64,000 bases of DNA from Lunularia cruciata (GCA_948567375.1 OX419759.1:50941493-51005492); one strand, 5' to 3'; positions 45,771 to 58,655 are shown, counted from the first letter of the stretch. Program-made: numbers and translations. Notes: generated from the sequence alone by a model not told the origin.

Positions 45771-48703
45771 GTAAATAAACCCCATGTTCATTATTGTATT
45801 TTGTGATAACTTTGAAGCAGTAAATATTTTATGGTGAATACCTAAACACACGATGTTAGTTATCCATTAAGGACTTATTGCAGTTGACAAAAAGATACTC
45901 CATTACTGACCGAAGTTATCCATGGTAAAATACCAACTATTTATTATCCAACTTGGATATGACTTGGATATGTGTATTTGAGATATTAATCCTTAGGAAC
46001 AAAATCAACCACGTAGAAATCCGTTGTCATGAATATTGCTGACGACGTTTAGAAAGGACATGGCTGGTTTACCACTCTTTGAAATCATGCTGACGTGTCG
46101 TCCGCTGTGGCGTCCTGTTAAAGTAACCCTACACCATTTCTGCCGAAGTTAACCAGAGGTTCAATCCTACGCACAGACAAATCGTGCACGCATGCTCTGC
46201 TGGAGCCAGACGCATGACCTTCCACTCAAACTGGATAAGGGGACTGCAAACTGCGCCGTCGGGGTCGTGAAGGTGGAGGTCGGGAACTCAGCTGAAGCAG
46301 CGGCCAAATCTCGGCGCCGCCGGGAGTCCACTTGTGAAGGCGTAGGACCCACCCTACCATATCATTGCTTTGTAGATGGGTTTGGACCGTAGTTATTCTG
46401 ACGGCACAGTCGCTTGAGGTGATTCTCACGACAGAACCGAAATCTAGTCTAGAGATCCACGACCGCTCGTTATGTCGTTCGGTATGCTGTAGCGAATATC
46501 GCTGTTTGTTTCCTTCTGCGAGGTTGGGACCACGTTCACGTGCAAATTTGCGAGTAATCACGTTTGGGGACTTCACGATGCATGGGAGGGAATTATTGTA
46601 GTCTAAATGACATTTGATTTAGCTTTTTTCACATCTCCTGGTTGAATCTTGTGTGCAATGAGGAGGGCTTCAATCTAAGAGCAATAAAATATTCATATTC
46701 CTGAGGTTGAAAGGATCACTTTTGCATCCTACATGCCACCACGTTACGCCTATTTACATCAATCCTGATGTTATTTTGAATGAAATGAAACAGGATGTAT
46801 CTCCAGGGATACGAAATGGAATAAGAAGTGGAGAATTGTTCGCAGTCTAGACTTTATTGTTTAAAGTCATGCGTAAAGAATTTGGTAACACTTTTATATA
46901 TTTCTTCCAAGTTATACCTTGTGGTGTGACCTCGTCCAAAAGTAGGGCATCTCCTCATGTAACTTAATACATCATATGTTCAGCTTGTTTGGAAATTCTT
47001 CCATAAGAACTGCAATTGATGCATGATAGTAAAAAGTACTTGTTTGAACGTGAAGTCCTCCTAAAGAAAATGTTGAACCTTCAAGCACACAAACATGATT
47101 GTGTGCTCAAAGGTTACATGAATCTCAGCTGATCAGCTGAATGTTTTTGTAGACATAATGACTTTTCGTCTTTCGCCTTTTGAACTGTTTCTGAGGGCTA
47201 CATTCTGGCAGCATGACTCCCAGGAGGGAAGGAAAGCACATCATATGCTACAAGAGTTTCTGTCCATAATGGAATCAAAAACATCTATTTCTGCTATGAC
47301 CTATCTGCCACGGTACTCTTAGTTTGATGATACAAAGTTTAATCAACAACTTCTGCGACGGAATCGTCTAGTTGGACGCAGCTCTAAATGTGGCCCTAAA
47401 CGTATGGTTTTGACGAGATTGGGACCTTATATTCCATCATTCGTGGTTAACTCCCAGCGCTCTATGGAGACTCTCAAAAAGATACAAAAAGAAGTCTTGG
47501 CCAGATTACCTTTTAAATTTCATGTGTTTGCCACTTGCCCAAGAAGGGACATAGATGAAAATTTAATTTGACGTTTGTGAATTTATTCGGAGGATTTAAA
47601 GGTTTTTTTTCTAAAAGAGAAAAGAAGTGAGGCCTACATCATATGGTTACTGCGGACTCACTTGAATTACAACCTGTAGCTAGCGGTAGTGTTTTATCGA
47701 CAATAATTGTGTCCAATTCTGGATGCCTTTTGGAATCGTTTTCTCCCTTTATTTCCTTGTTGTGCCTGCAGTTGGAAAAGTAATTAAGACCTTGAAACTG
47801 AAAGATACAAACATCATCTAAGCTCATAACATCACCAAATTTGTCAGACAATCAAGTTATCCATCGAGGTATTAAGACAAAGTTAAAGGATACTACTGAT
47901 TGCTTCTCGTGTAGCTCTTTGAAACTTTAAAAGAGCCTAAACTAAAGTATTATGACCTTTTCGTAAACCTAAAGTCAATGAATTTTTGAATCCCTTGCTG
48001 TGCCCCTAAGACCACGGGTTACGCACTCTTTTCTCTACCAGTTTATTTGAGAAAATGCTCTACTGTACCTAGCCCTCAAGTTACTACTTCCAGGTCCATC
48101 ACTAAACAAGGAGGATATGTACTATATGACCTTTTCGCGTAAAAGTGCAGTTCCAAAAGAATTGCTGGGTGACATACTGAAGTCCTCGAGCAAAAGTTGA
48201 AGGGCTATATTTCAATCTTTGTTTCTCCCCTAGACGTTCTGATAGCGAGAATCAAAATCACCCCCGAAGAGAAAACTAAACTCTCTTGTCGTCATCGCAG
48301 GTATGAATTTGTTTATGTTGAGAGATATGTTCGCAAAATAATGCACGATGGCATACATCCTGAGCTGATTTGCGCCTTTTGCTTTTTGTTGTGTGACCAA
48401 CTCCCCCTCCGAATCAATCAGTCTTTTCACACACCTTTGCTTACTTTGCTTACTTACAACGAGTGGAAGCACAGATACAACACCGTACATGCAGATATTC
48501 CTTGCGTCTCTTCACCGGTACACAAACAGGTCTGCATATCACCATGGTAAATCGTCAAAAGGACAACCTAGACTCCTTCCCGGTCTTTTGGCGGGTTTTG
48601 TGAATCTTCTAAGCTTACAACATTGCTCGTTGTTGGCACCCACGACTGGATTGATGAGAATCTCGAGGACCAAGGCAGGGGAAATGAATCTCCTATTTCA
48701 AAA
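45771..48703. other. No recognised gene; includes a GC-rich stretch at about 46130-46600
   Basis: Overlapping ORFs on both strands at 46167-46601 reflect GC richness, and no domain is visible. 46600-48700 is AT-rich intergenic-like DNA. Nothing else can be supported. Confidence 0.45.
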
Positions 48704-48868
48704 GTAGGACTTCAAACTTCATATAGACTCTATTGGGGCTTAGTTCCATGTTACTTTTTTTTTCTTTTTTTTTAGTTCCATGTTTTTTTTTTTTATTTTT
48801 TTTTTCTCTCCCTTGCACGGCTTGATGGGGTCTTCCCATCCTTCGGTTTTCCTACGCGGTCGCCTTTT
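48704..48868 (+). repeat. LINE 3' tail copy with expanded T runs
   Basis: It starts at the last codons of the LINE ORF (ACTCTATTGGGGCTTAG) and ends TACGCGGTCGCCTTTT. The hairpin GATGGG-GTCTT-CCCATC is intact. The 3' UTR pyrimidine tract has expanded into T runs (48750-48810) with a partial duplication of TTAGTTCCATGTT. Confidence 0.88.
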
Positions 48869-51800
48869 CCAAAAGTTAACGCGAAACTTTGTTGTCCTTG
48901 ATATCGTCCTTTCATTCAATTGCCAATCTCGTCACCTTTTCTCCACTACAGACAGTAGTGGTAGTTTTCTTCACGTTTGAACTTTGAACACGCACTTAGA
49001 TAACCGACGGTCAAGCTACGGCCGTCAGGGGTGGCGTCACAAGGTGCTCACTGTGGAGTCAGGTCGTCGTCTCTGGCAACCTCTGACAGGAGGGAGAACT
49101 AACTGATAAGGACGTCATGATACGGACTTGTATTACGGAATGCTGTTTTGAAGATAAAGTCCTATCTCTCTGTTAGGGACTACAGGGCCCATCTACAAGA
49201 ATACTCCTAGGAGTAACCATATTTATTTATACTTTCATCCATGATACGCAGTTCTGCATTTTGGATTTCGTTTTATTCAAAAGGTTTAATCTTCAAAATG
49301 TGGGTACGCACAACATACTGCTGTGTAGCCTGATATCTTCTTGGATTTCAAAATTTTAATTAGCATATATATAAAAAAAGATTTATGGTAGGTGAAAATA
49401 TTTTAGTTCATTGCAGAATCTTATATTTTAATTCAGATTCTTTTTTCTAGAGTGGAGCTTTCCGTAGAATTACGATAAGAGAATATCCAGTTAGCAAGCG
49501 CATACGAACGTTGTGCACAACGTCCCTAAACAAATGTTACACTCAGTGGAAGGTAAATATTCTACACGTGCGAAAAAGTTATTCCGTGAGTTCTACAGAT
49601 CTCACAAGCACACTGAAAGTGAGCTTCTCGTGAGTTTATGGTGAATTTGCTCAAGAACTTGCTCAGACTTCTGATCCGGAGCAAATTGATCGGCGTAGTC
49701 TATACCTTAAAAATCTGCCATTAATTAACATTATTTTCCTTAAATATACGCGTTGCAATCGCGAGTTTAACACTAGTTTAATTCTCTATATTTTATTTCT
49801 GCCTAGTTTCTAACGAGATTGAGAAATATTCGCTTTTACTTTGCGGACGACGTTACTATATCCATATCCTATCCATTGTCAGGACTAACCACAGCCGAGT
49901 TCAGACTAACCCTCTGGGTGTTCGGTTGAGGAGTGCCACGAGGGCTAGTCGCACTGTAATCCACATGGACCGCATGGTCCCTTGCTGAATGTCCTTCCTG
50001 AATAAGGGTGTGACACGTCGAGAGCAGTGACGTAGGGATTATGACGTGGATTTGTATATTTTATAGTTGGCTGCCCCCAAAGTCGTGCATGCGCTGCAGT
50101 ACTGAAGTACTCACCCGGGAATTCAGTTTGTCCTTTAGTGCCCTGCCACTAGAGCGTAACTTATCAGACCTCTTACTTGAGAATTGGTAAAGCGTACTGA
50201 CAGCAGTGCTGGTGAGATCTTTCATAGAAATGATCACTTAAATGAGGGGATTGCCTTATGTATGATACAACTTTTTCATTTGTTCTGATCAACTCGGGGA
50301 TTCTCTCACTCTTCAGAATCACTCTTAGTTCTTTAGAGCTTTATTCCTAACTTGAATTAGATAGTAGTTTCACAACAAAATCTAGCTATACAAATGCTAT
50401 GTCTAGCTAAAACTGATAATAGAAAGAACTGTGTAAAAATGGAGATGTCATGCAACACACAATATCATTTTAACAAGTTCACCAATTAGTTTTCAAATCA
50501 TCAGTATAAGATAGAAAATTTTTCAGCCCAAGAGATTACAAAGAAAGACTTATCTCCATGCAGATAATCCTAACCTGCAAAACCTGCAACAAAGAATTGG
50601 CACTGTTCATGTCTCGGGAAAAGAAAAAGCTGCTTGGAGAATCTTGTTCAAATATTGGATCATAGGCAAACAACAGAATCTACCACAAGTGAAATGCAGG
50701 ATAAAAGAACGTTGATGTCGTCAATGAATAGGCTGTTGAGCTCTTCCAAGGGCGACAAAGTTGTTCTTGTTTGTATATTATTTTACAGTCAAGGATGGAC
50801 AGGTTGACTTGACTAAAAGTAAAGGCCATGATTCTCCTGGAGACCTACACTAAACTGCACAGTACTGTAAGTAAAGACCCGAGAGATAGGGTTCTCAGCT
50901 GAAGAGCCGCCTTGGTCTCTATTTTGTCTTTTACTGCGTCCAAGAGAGGCGGAACAGGAGGGGGAGGAAGAAGGAGAAGATAAGGCTGACGTGACCGAGT
51001 GCAAACTCCTTCCATGGGGGAAGGAAACCTGACCTGTCTCCAAGGCAAAGGCTAAGCACGTATGCCGGTAACGGACAAGAGAATCCGGTTTGCGTTGCTT
51101 TCCTTCATGGAGGTCTTTACTTTGATGGCAAGCAAAGTGGCCCCTTGCAAGTTGAAGGCATGGGAGACTCGGGTCTGCCATGCATGCCTTTTCCTAGGGA
51201 ATATTTCAAGGCCCCACTCTTCATTAACCTTAATTGCCACCCCGGCAAATTCCTGAAATCTCTCAAATATCTCGTGAGTTGCCTTCCTCAGCTTGTTTCT
51301 GCTTTGCCTGCATTGCACGTAATCATCGAAATTAGCATTTGTGGCCGAGTTCGAATGCTTGATTGATTCTTTCTCCTGGGATAGAAAACTGATCTGGGTG
51401 TTTGACTACTCCAAATATCACAAAGTTTTACCATCATGTTAAGCTGCTTCACTCGAGATAATGGAGGTGGCAGGTGGCTTCACTGGCCTAGAAGTAGATC
51501 ATCAGGAACGTACCATGTGGTTTAGAAAAATGACTTAATCCTAATAACCTGAGTATGGTTTGTCTATACATGATAAAACTCCCTTCATCCTTTCAGTGTC
51601 TATTGGAATTGTCCATAGAAAAAGTTCATTTCATAGGGATTGCAGTTGAAGCCAGTTCTCCAACCTCCTCTATAAATAACCATTATTCCCAGCAGAAAGT
51701 TTACAACAAACGGTTGAAAAAATGTCTTTTTTCCCTCTTTATTCAATGTCTTAATTTACATACCGTCGAATAGTTTCTTCTTCAATTTCCTAGTTTTACC

Positions 51801-52059
51801 AATACTTGATCTTGCTACATTGACTTTCTACCCAAATGGTTTACTGCGTCTTTCTAGAAGGTGCAACTACAGAGCGCTCACGATTTTCTCAAAACGACAG
51901 CCTTTGGTGAACTTCAGACTAGCACTTACGTCTGACGAGACATTTCAAAACAAATGAGCTTATTGTTGATGACCAGAATAGCAGATTTAAGCTTGTCGTG
52001 GATGATGAAGATTGAAAAACATAGAGTGATGAAGCTTATAATAGATCCGACTGGGCCTG
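48869..52059. other. No recognised gene
   Basis: Mostly AT-rich intergenic-like sequence. The minus strand at 51052-51302 has an open stretch that begins after a possible acceptor (TGCAATGCAG) and has plausible composition (HEIFERFQEF, EEWGLEIFPRKRHAW). Without a domain or partner exons I do not call it a gene. Confidence 0.4.
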
Positions 52060-52435
52060 TTAAGAAAGAAATATAAGTTCCTCATGTTCCATATCTCGAG
52101 AAGAGATATTAGCATCGATGGGGATGATAAGTAGAGCAGTAGTCCTGTGATGTGACAACTTGCTCAAATGCTTCTCGTTGTCTCCAAGTACCGTCGCAAA
52201 GGCTACACAGTGATGAAAGTGCCCAGCTGTAAGATTAGTAATCACACTAATTGAACCAGTGAATAGATGAATACATAAATTGTAAGTTATCGAAGTTCTC
52301 ATCCTACCAGTATCTGGAAACAGGAAACTACTGGATGCTGATATCTTCCCATCGTGCTCTAAGGTCCCACCAGATACACGACACCAAAGCAAATCCTCCA
52401 AAGTCTCGTGACAGGAGGAAGAGCCATTTGCACCG
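52060..52435 (-). other. Possible 3'-terminal exon pair of an unidentified host gene
   Basis: On the minus strand one frame reads ETLEDLLWCRVSGGTLEHDG and SSSFLFPDT up to 52308. An 81-bp GT-AG intron (52307-52227) follows, and then AGHFHHCVAFATVLGDNEK and on to a stop at 52060. Frame and phase agree across the intron, although the unspliced frame is also open. I recognise no family. Upstream exons are not traced. It may be a gene end, a pseudogene piece, or chance. Confidence 0.3.
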
Positions 52436-55400
52436 AACTGCCTCCAACCTTATGAACCGCCTCTTGGTGAGCTCTGCTTTTACCGTCCTTTTTGGCTCGT
52501 ATAGCACAGTAGGAAATTCCATCAACTGCAAGGCTATTCCCCGAAAATATACTCAGTCCTTCTCTTGTACATCAATGCCGTCCTTCGTGCAATCCTTGCC
52601 GGTCGCTGCGTTTGACCGAGCGCGTAAACAAGCCACTTGAATTATGGGGTATGGAGAACTTAAACCTATAAAGCGCATCGAACAGGGGAGCTGTATCAAC
52701 CATTGGAATTCACCAGCGTAACTCCTTAAGGATGTAATCTACATCACATCTTGTTCAGATACAAAGTTGGAAATGGAGGATCTGCAAAGGACGATCGGTA
52801 GTAATCGATACCATCCTACGACCAGTAGGTGGTGTCCAATCAACTTGGAGAAAAGGATCTACGAACGTGCAACCTAGTCTGTCAGAAGATGTTCACTTGC
52901 CCTTTCATATATATGTCCGGCTGAATGAAACACTATATCATACACCCTTGAGTTTCATCTAAAAAAATTAAAATCGGGGAGTGGAAACTGTACAGAAGCT
53001 AAACGGTTCCTCTGAGTTAGTAGTTCTTGTGTACTGGCTATATCCGAAACGAAAATCTGGGTATTAGGAATGAGCCCTTTTCCCATATTAAGAATGTTCC
53101 GTTCAAATTGTACATGAATCTTTACTGGTGAAATGCCGTCGTGTTTATGATATAAAATGTGCTGTATGAATGTGTTAGTCCTTGTAGAGAAGGGGTCGAG
53201 AGGCCACATAGGACAGAAGTACAAGACTAGAAGAATGCCTCTGAAGATGAATCTCAACTAAACGACAAGCCAATTCACGACATAAGGGTAACATGTTTTA
53301 ACTCTGTGCAGGAAAAGTGCATGGTTTGCTGTCTTTGCATGTAGGAAACAGAAGGCCACCGCGTGTTATAAACTACTCATGATCAAGAGCTCAAGCATTG
53401 ACTTGTTAAGATCATGGTTGCACACGAGGTCAGAGTTGGGGATGATACTAGGGGACAAACGAAACCATGGTCAACAGCAAATGCACCAAAGATGGAGAGA
53501 ATTGAGATCTCCTCCTCCCATTGTGGTGCGGTAGGTAGGTAGGTCCCGAGTGCATGCCAGTTTGCTCCCGATGTTCGGCTTTGTTTGTTCCCTTGTTTCT
53601 TATTTGTCCTAGTTCTTTCATGGTAGTTCATGCAGCTCAGGAGATCTCTATTTGCAGGAAGTTTGGAAGATTAAATCAAATTGGATGTAATCCTACCTTT
53701 GAGAAACAATCCGACAAGATTCATGTATGTGGATTTTTAAACAGCAGTACATGTATCGAAGACACGAAGATCCACGATGAGAAATTCAATTGAAAGTTGT
53801 CCTATTTACGAAGACTGTCCATTCAAACTCTATCCAAGAAGCCACTCTTGTGATACTAATTCACGGGTGAACAGATGACTAGTAATCACTGTATTGTACA
53901 GTTTCAGCAGCTGGTGTGAATACAATGCCCTTTGCACATATGGAATTGACTGAACTGATTATAAGATTGGTTCTAATTCCTGATTCCGTTGGCAAACTTT
54001 GAAGTGCTACATGAGCAGCTAGAAGGTGCGATCATACCACAGTATAGTAATCTCACCAAACTGATTAAAGCTGATGTAGATTCCAAAATATTTGTTTGTA
54101 GAGACATCCCAATCCAATCTCAATAAATTAAAACAGACCACTGCAAACTGAAGACTGTATGAACTGTAAGGCCCGTTTACAATACAGTTACTATAAATGT
54201 TGCAACCTTTAACTGATGGACTTGTGGCCCACATTATCGACAACTAGAAAACACCCTCTCATAGGACCACGAAGCCAAAGCTAGAATGGAAACAAAGAGT
54301 ATCCATGTCTGAAGTCAAAGTGGGGGTTAGAGAACAGATTTATTGGTCACGAGGTGACATAATCGGGTGCATGCAACCTCTTTCTACTTCATCTGCTAGT
54401 TATGATTTGGGAACGGTGGCCAAGTTCTTGCACAAGTAGACCCCCACCATCTAACAGCTTCCATATCGATAAGGAAAGCAGTTCCTAGGAAGGTCTATGA
54501 CGATCTAGCATTCTAAAGTGGGTGATGTGATAATGATCGTTCTAATCTCTATCTATCCTCCATGTAAAGAAGTACAGTTGTGATTAGAAATTTGCAATTA
54601 AGAGGAAGTTGCAATCCTGAGTGGGTTTTGGCTGATGACACCAAAACTTATCTCCGCCAGGATGGAGGCCATTTCGAGGGCTACATGAGCTTACGATGAA
54701 AAGGTGGGTACAGTAGCATCCACGTAGCTCAGCTTTATGCAATCGATTCACCATGTACCAACGATGTCTTAAGAAAAGACACACAAAACGAAGCTTGTGG
54801 TTGAGTTTCATGTAACTGGACCGGTAGCTCCTACTCTCAAAAGGGATTCATGTGAAAAAATTCATATAATATACATGTCCCTGTGTCCAATCTTCCTGAA
54901 GACCATTTTGTCAAGGAAATGTTGCAAGCTACATTATAGCCAAGCTGATCTTGAACATCTCTTCTCCGTAAGCAAGATTCTAACTTTTAAGCCATCAATG
55001 TCCTCAGTAAGGAACTAAGATCCTTCGGGTTTTACTGAGCCACCTAGAAAAATTGAGACTCTTAGATTTCCCATTCGCTTAGTCAACACACTAGTGCAAG
55101 TAACTTCTGGTAACTACGATACTTCAATTGCCCGCGTGGTGCGGCAATTTTATATTCAATTACATTGATGGTCATAATCATATATAACATTGATGCTTAA
55201 ATGTCAGGCGTGGTGTGAAGGACGGCCCTGACTGCCTCGAAGTACAAACGGGCCCATCTGTTGACGCAAGCAACTGTGTCCAGTATGGGCATACACGTAC
55301 TGTACGTTGAAATTTGGGTCTTTCAGGCCATTTGGCCTATACTTAGCTCATCATGCCAGGGTTCTCCTGTTGTGAGTCGAGAGGGGAGCCCGAGACCCTC

Positions 55401-55513
55401 TCTGCGAGTGCTTATCCGAAGGCGGTGGTGTGGACTCCTAGCTTGAATAGCCGGGCCACTTTGATTTGTGTACCTCAACCTCTCATTCACATCTTTCATT
55501 CAGCTCAACCAAA

Positions 55514-55520
<7 letters not shown>
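52436..55520. other. No recognised gene
   Basis: Only short ORFs on both strands without motifs or consistent splice sites. Nothing can be assigned. Confidence 0.5.

Positions 55521-55592
<72 letters not shown>
55521..55592. repeat. (AT)n microsatellite
   Basis: An uninterrupted AT run of about 36 dinucleotides, the second long AT microsatellite of the window. Confidence 0.95.
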
Positions 55593-55599
<7 letters not shown>

Positions 55600-56297
55600 C
55601 TTGTGTGAATGAGCTACTCTCGAGCGACCTCTTGAAAATGAGACAAGGACATTAGAATGATAAAGGAAATGTGTACCCTCCTAGAATATATACTTAGTGA
55701 TTGGGTTTTCAACACCATTTTTCAATCCTTCTTGCTTGTGTAACCGGTCCAGCAACACCTCTGCATAAAATAGGATGCTATACTGTATAAGATACTTCCC
55801 TCGTTTTGTATTCACAATCAAGTAGGTACCTATATCTCTCATTTCTCGTACACTGATCTTACTAGATTTCATCAGGACTAGGGTCTACTGCGGTTAAAGA
55901 AACACATAAGTAGGTAATTATTTAGAGTTTGATGTACCGTCTGGTTTAATGAGGTGAACATAAAGTAGGCTACAAGTTGAACAATTTATGGAGTATGCAA
56001 TTTGATCTCAAATACGTCTAGGCTCATGTAAAGTCTCTTGGGTCCAACCAAATCAAGGATGAGGTTTCCTTAAAGTTGACTAATAATCATCCGATCATGG
56101 ACAGCAACGCTTAAAAAGTTCCGACGAGGGAAGACACTAACTGTGAAATCAATCTTCTGCAAATCTAAGCGATACACTTTTGATACGGAACTAAATTCTT
56201 GGTGTAGCAACAGTAGTTTGACGCGTTCTGTCCTCACAAAAATCTAAATAAATATATATGTAATAGCCGGGAATTGGTAGCTTGGAAGAGTAACTCA

Positions 56298-56827
56298 TCA
56301 CTCAACAGGGGCAGTCTTAAGTGTGCGTGATGCTGCAGCTCCAATTGGCATGTCACATGCATATACAACACTTGAACCTATTTCGTGCGCAACCTGAATA
56401 ATGGCATGGCAAATATGATAATGTAGGAAGACCGCGCATTTAATCATAATAAAAAATGAGCTCTTACGCATCCTGTCAACCAAGACAGCTAGTTAAGGCC
56501 TTATATTCTAAACCACTGACGGTCACTGCAGCAGCAGGAGCTGGGAGATACAGTCGACTCTCTCTAGAAGTTGTTTCTCTAGTGTTTGTTTTCTCTATAT
56601 GCTACAGAGTTCTGTACTCCCGTGTCAGGTGGTAAGGAAAATCGTTAAATGATATGTTTTTTTGAGAATGCTTACCTCGAGTTAATCTGTCCCCTAAATG
56701 TTACATGTGAATATTTTCAAGAAATAAATCTCCAAAATTAATGATTATAACCACTTACAAGGACTAGAGTGCGTTCTTGACATCTCCCTTGATTGCCTTC
56801 AATGAACCATGGCTTGTCCACTTTGAA
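56298..56827 (-). other. Possible last two coding exons of an unidentified host gene
   Basis: On the minus strand exon 56827-56759 (after the acceptor ATGTACAG; FKVDKPWFIEGNQGRCQERT...) ends at the strong donor GTAAGTGG. Exon 56393-56298 (after ATTATTCAG) continues in phase 0 with VAHEIGSSVVYACDMPIGAA and on to a TGA. The 69-nt exon is exactly 23 codons and the joined peptide has natural composition. I cannot name the family and found no upstream exon before the LRR fragment at 57.6 kb, so this may be an orphaned gene end. Confidence 0.4.
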
Positions 56828-57298
56828 CTGTACATGCATAATATATGAAGAACATGGTTAAATGTTTTCCAGCGGGAATAATATCACCCAATTAGAATTC
56901 AACCACCGCTCAAACGACTCGTTGAGGGGCAAAGTGAACGTCCAAAATAATGAACTTACTTCTTAGCAATTGAGTTGAGTAAGTTATTTATTTAGTTTTT
57001 ATAATATGACGATTGACTTGAGGTGAAAATGCAATTATTAATCTTTTTTATAACTACTTGAATTGAGTAAAATTATTTCACCATGACTTATAATATGACT
57101 GTTCATCTGAGATATAGTAGGAATAGTATAAGTACTTTTCACTGATTAGATTGAGGTAAGTTATTTAGCTTTGACTTAATAGTATGATTATTTATTGGAG
57201 GTAATATTAAGAAGACAATCTGTAATCATACTTATACTTACTAATCGGTAATTCTACTTATCCGACAATCGGTAATCCTACTTATACTTACTAATGGG
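56828..57298. other. No recognised gene; irregular short repeats
   Basis: Loosely repeated words (TGAGTAAGTTATTTA, TAATATGA, TAATCGGTAAT) in AT-rich DNA. Nothing else is seen. Confidence 0.5.
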
Positions 57299-57368
57299 AA
57301 AGGGCGACCGCGCGAAAAACACGAAGGATGGGAAGACCCCATCAAATAAAATGGTTAACTAAGCCCCA
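57299..57368 (-). repeat. LINE 3' tail copy (left arm of an inverted pair)
   Basis: AAAGGGCGACCGCG, then GAAGGATGGGAAGACCCCATC, then CTAAGCCCCA, matches the reverse complement of the LINE end from GCGGTCGCC back to the last codon, with an internal change. Its 3' tip points left. Confidence 0.85.
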
Positions 57369-57393
57369 TTTTACTCATTAATCGGTAATGATA

Positions 57394-57432
57394 CTTCCCA
57401 TCCTTCGTGTTTTCTACGCGGTCGCCCTTTTT
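57394..57432 (+). repeat. LINE 3' tail copy (right arm of an inverted pair)
   Basis: CTTCCCATCCTTCGTG, then TTTTCTACGCGGTCGCCC, is only the last 39 bases of the LINE, in plus orientation. With the left arm it forms an inverted repeat of about 37 bp around a 58-bp centre (arms 57299-57335 and 57394-57430). Confidence 0.85.
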
Positions 57433-57564
57433 TCTATACTTATAAGTACTTCAATGAAGCAGATTTAATTATCCATGATTTAATAATATAATTATTCTCT
57501 TGAGCTGACATTGAGAAGCTTTAAAGATATAATCACATAGTAAGATGATCACATAACAACCAAT

Positions 57565-57751
57565 CTGCCCCTTCCCTGCAGTTTTGGAAACTTAGCCAAC
57601 TTGGAACGGCTAGACTTATCTCGTTGCCAGAAACTGCAGTCATTGCCAGAATAAATGGGGGGACTTCTTGGGCTGAAGGAATTGAGAAGGGGCAGCTGCT
57701 CAGGGCTGCAGGCAGTTCCCATCAGTTTTTGGAAACTTAGCCAACTTCACA
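57565..57751 (+). pseudogene. Leucine-rich-repeat fragment (plant NLR/LRR type)
   Basis: The plus strand reads SFGNLANLERLDLSRCQKL then QSLPE, a TAA stop, and then MGGLLGLKELRRGSCSGLQA followed by VPISF. After a one-base insertion comes a second GNLANL-like start. The period of about 24 residues and the LDLSxCxxLxxLP pattern are those of LRRs in plant intracellular immune receptors. The acceptor-like CCCTGCAG just before TTTTGGAAAC suggests each LRR pair was once its own exon. No NB-ARC or TIR part is present. It is an isolated, broken piece. Confidence 0.7.
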
Positions 57752-58212
57752 TGATTCAACATCAATTTCCAATGGACTTTCACCGTCGAGGAGTAAACTA
57801 ACCATCCAAGCAATACTTAGACTGTAAAACGGTAAAATTGAAAAATCCAAAAAGATTTCAAGATTTCTCTACTTCTTTCAACGGTTTTTTCCCTAATTGT
57901 TACCTCTTGAGTTACTCCCGAGCACTAACAATTAGAGAGAGAGTCGACTGCCCTTGCATCGTAATCTGCCTGCTTGTACTATTTCGATCTTCAAGTGACT
58001 GGCCATCAATAATGGCGAAAAAGAACCTCGTTTTATTTCGCTTGACGTGAGTTCCCACCCTTTCCCAAGTGCATTATACAATACCCCCGTCAATGTACAT
58101 CTGCGTACATGACTCTCTTTAATTTCTAGACACGAAAAAATCAATATTTATCTTTATTTTTGAATGCTCATCGATTTGGGCGATCAGGGAAATTTAACAC
58201 CATGATGATTTA
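57752..58212. other. No recognised gene
   Basis: Nothing that can be named follows the LRR fragment. Confidence 0.5.
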
Positions 58213-58271
58213 CCTTGTACGGTTTGAATGGTCTTCCCATCCTTCATGTGTTCTACGTGATAGCCTTTTTC
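58213..58271 (+). repeat. LINE 3' tail copy, diverged
   Basis: CTTGTACGGTTTGAATGGTC, then TTCCCATCCTTCATGTGTTC and TACGTGATAGCCTTTTT, follows the LINE end. One G of the left stem is lost and the terminal GCGGTCGCC has become GTGATAGCC. Confidence 0.75.
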
Positions 58272-58612
58272 TCCTTTACCTGGCAATGTGGAACGATCGG
58301 TGCTGGATGTTGCATGAAGGTGATCATGCGGAACAACATACACTATTCTCTACGGTAATTCGATTATGATATTTCACCTGAGGATATGGATACTTTATGG
58401 CTACTTTACTGATATGTGCTGGCGAATCTATAGTCTGTGATCTTTTCTACTATGGGATTAAGCAAGTAGCGTACACCTCCAAGTTCACGACATAAGAAGA
58501 TTTGACGCTTCAAGCTATCGGCGCGTTAAAAAGATGAGAGCAAAGGTTGTTACAGACACGAAATATACATTCGCTAGGAGAGTTGCTCGGATCATTAATT
58601 TTGGAAACGAAT

Positions 58613-58655
58613 GCACCTTCCTTTTGCATTGATGCACCTTGCAAAAGGAAAGTGC
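58613..58655. repeat. Inverted repeat, 16-bp arms
   Basis: GCACCTTCCTTTTGCA (58613-58628) and TGCAAAAGGAAAGTGC (58640-58655) pair at 15 of 16 positions around an 11-base loop. No gene or terminator context is visible. Confidence 0.8.

Noticed and set aside
46140-46180. GGTTCAATCC-like words as a possible tRNA T-arm.
   Set aside because: No acceptor stem, anticodon arm or D-arm can be folded around it. The other GTTCAAAT-type words in the window also fail.
51052-51302. Minus-strand open stretch after a possible splice acceptor.
   Set aside because: Composition is plausible, but there is no domain, no partner exon and no conserved motif.
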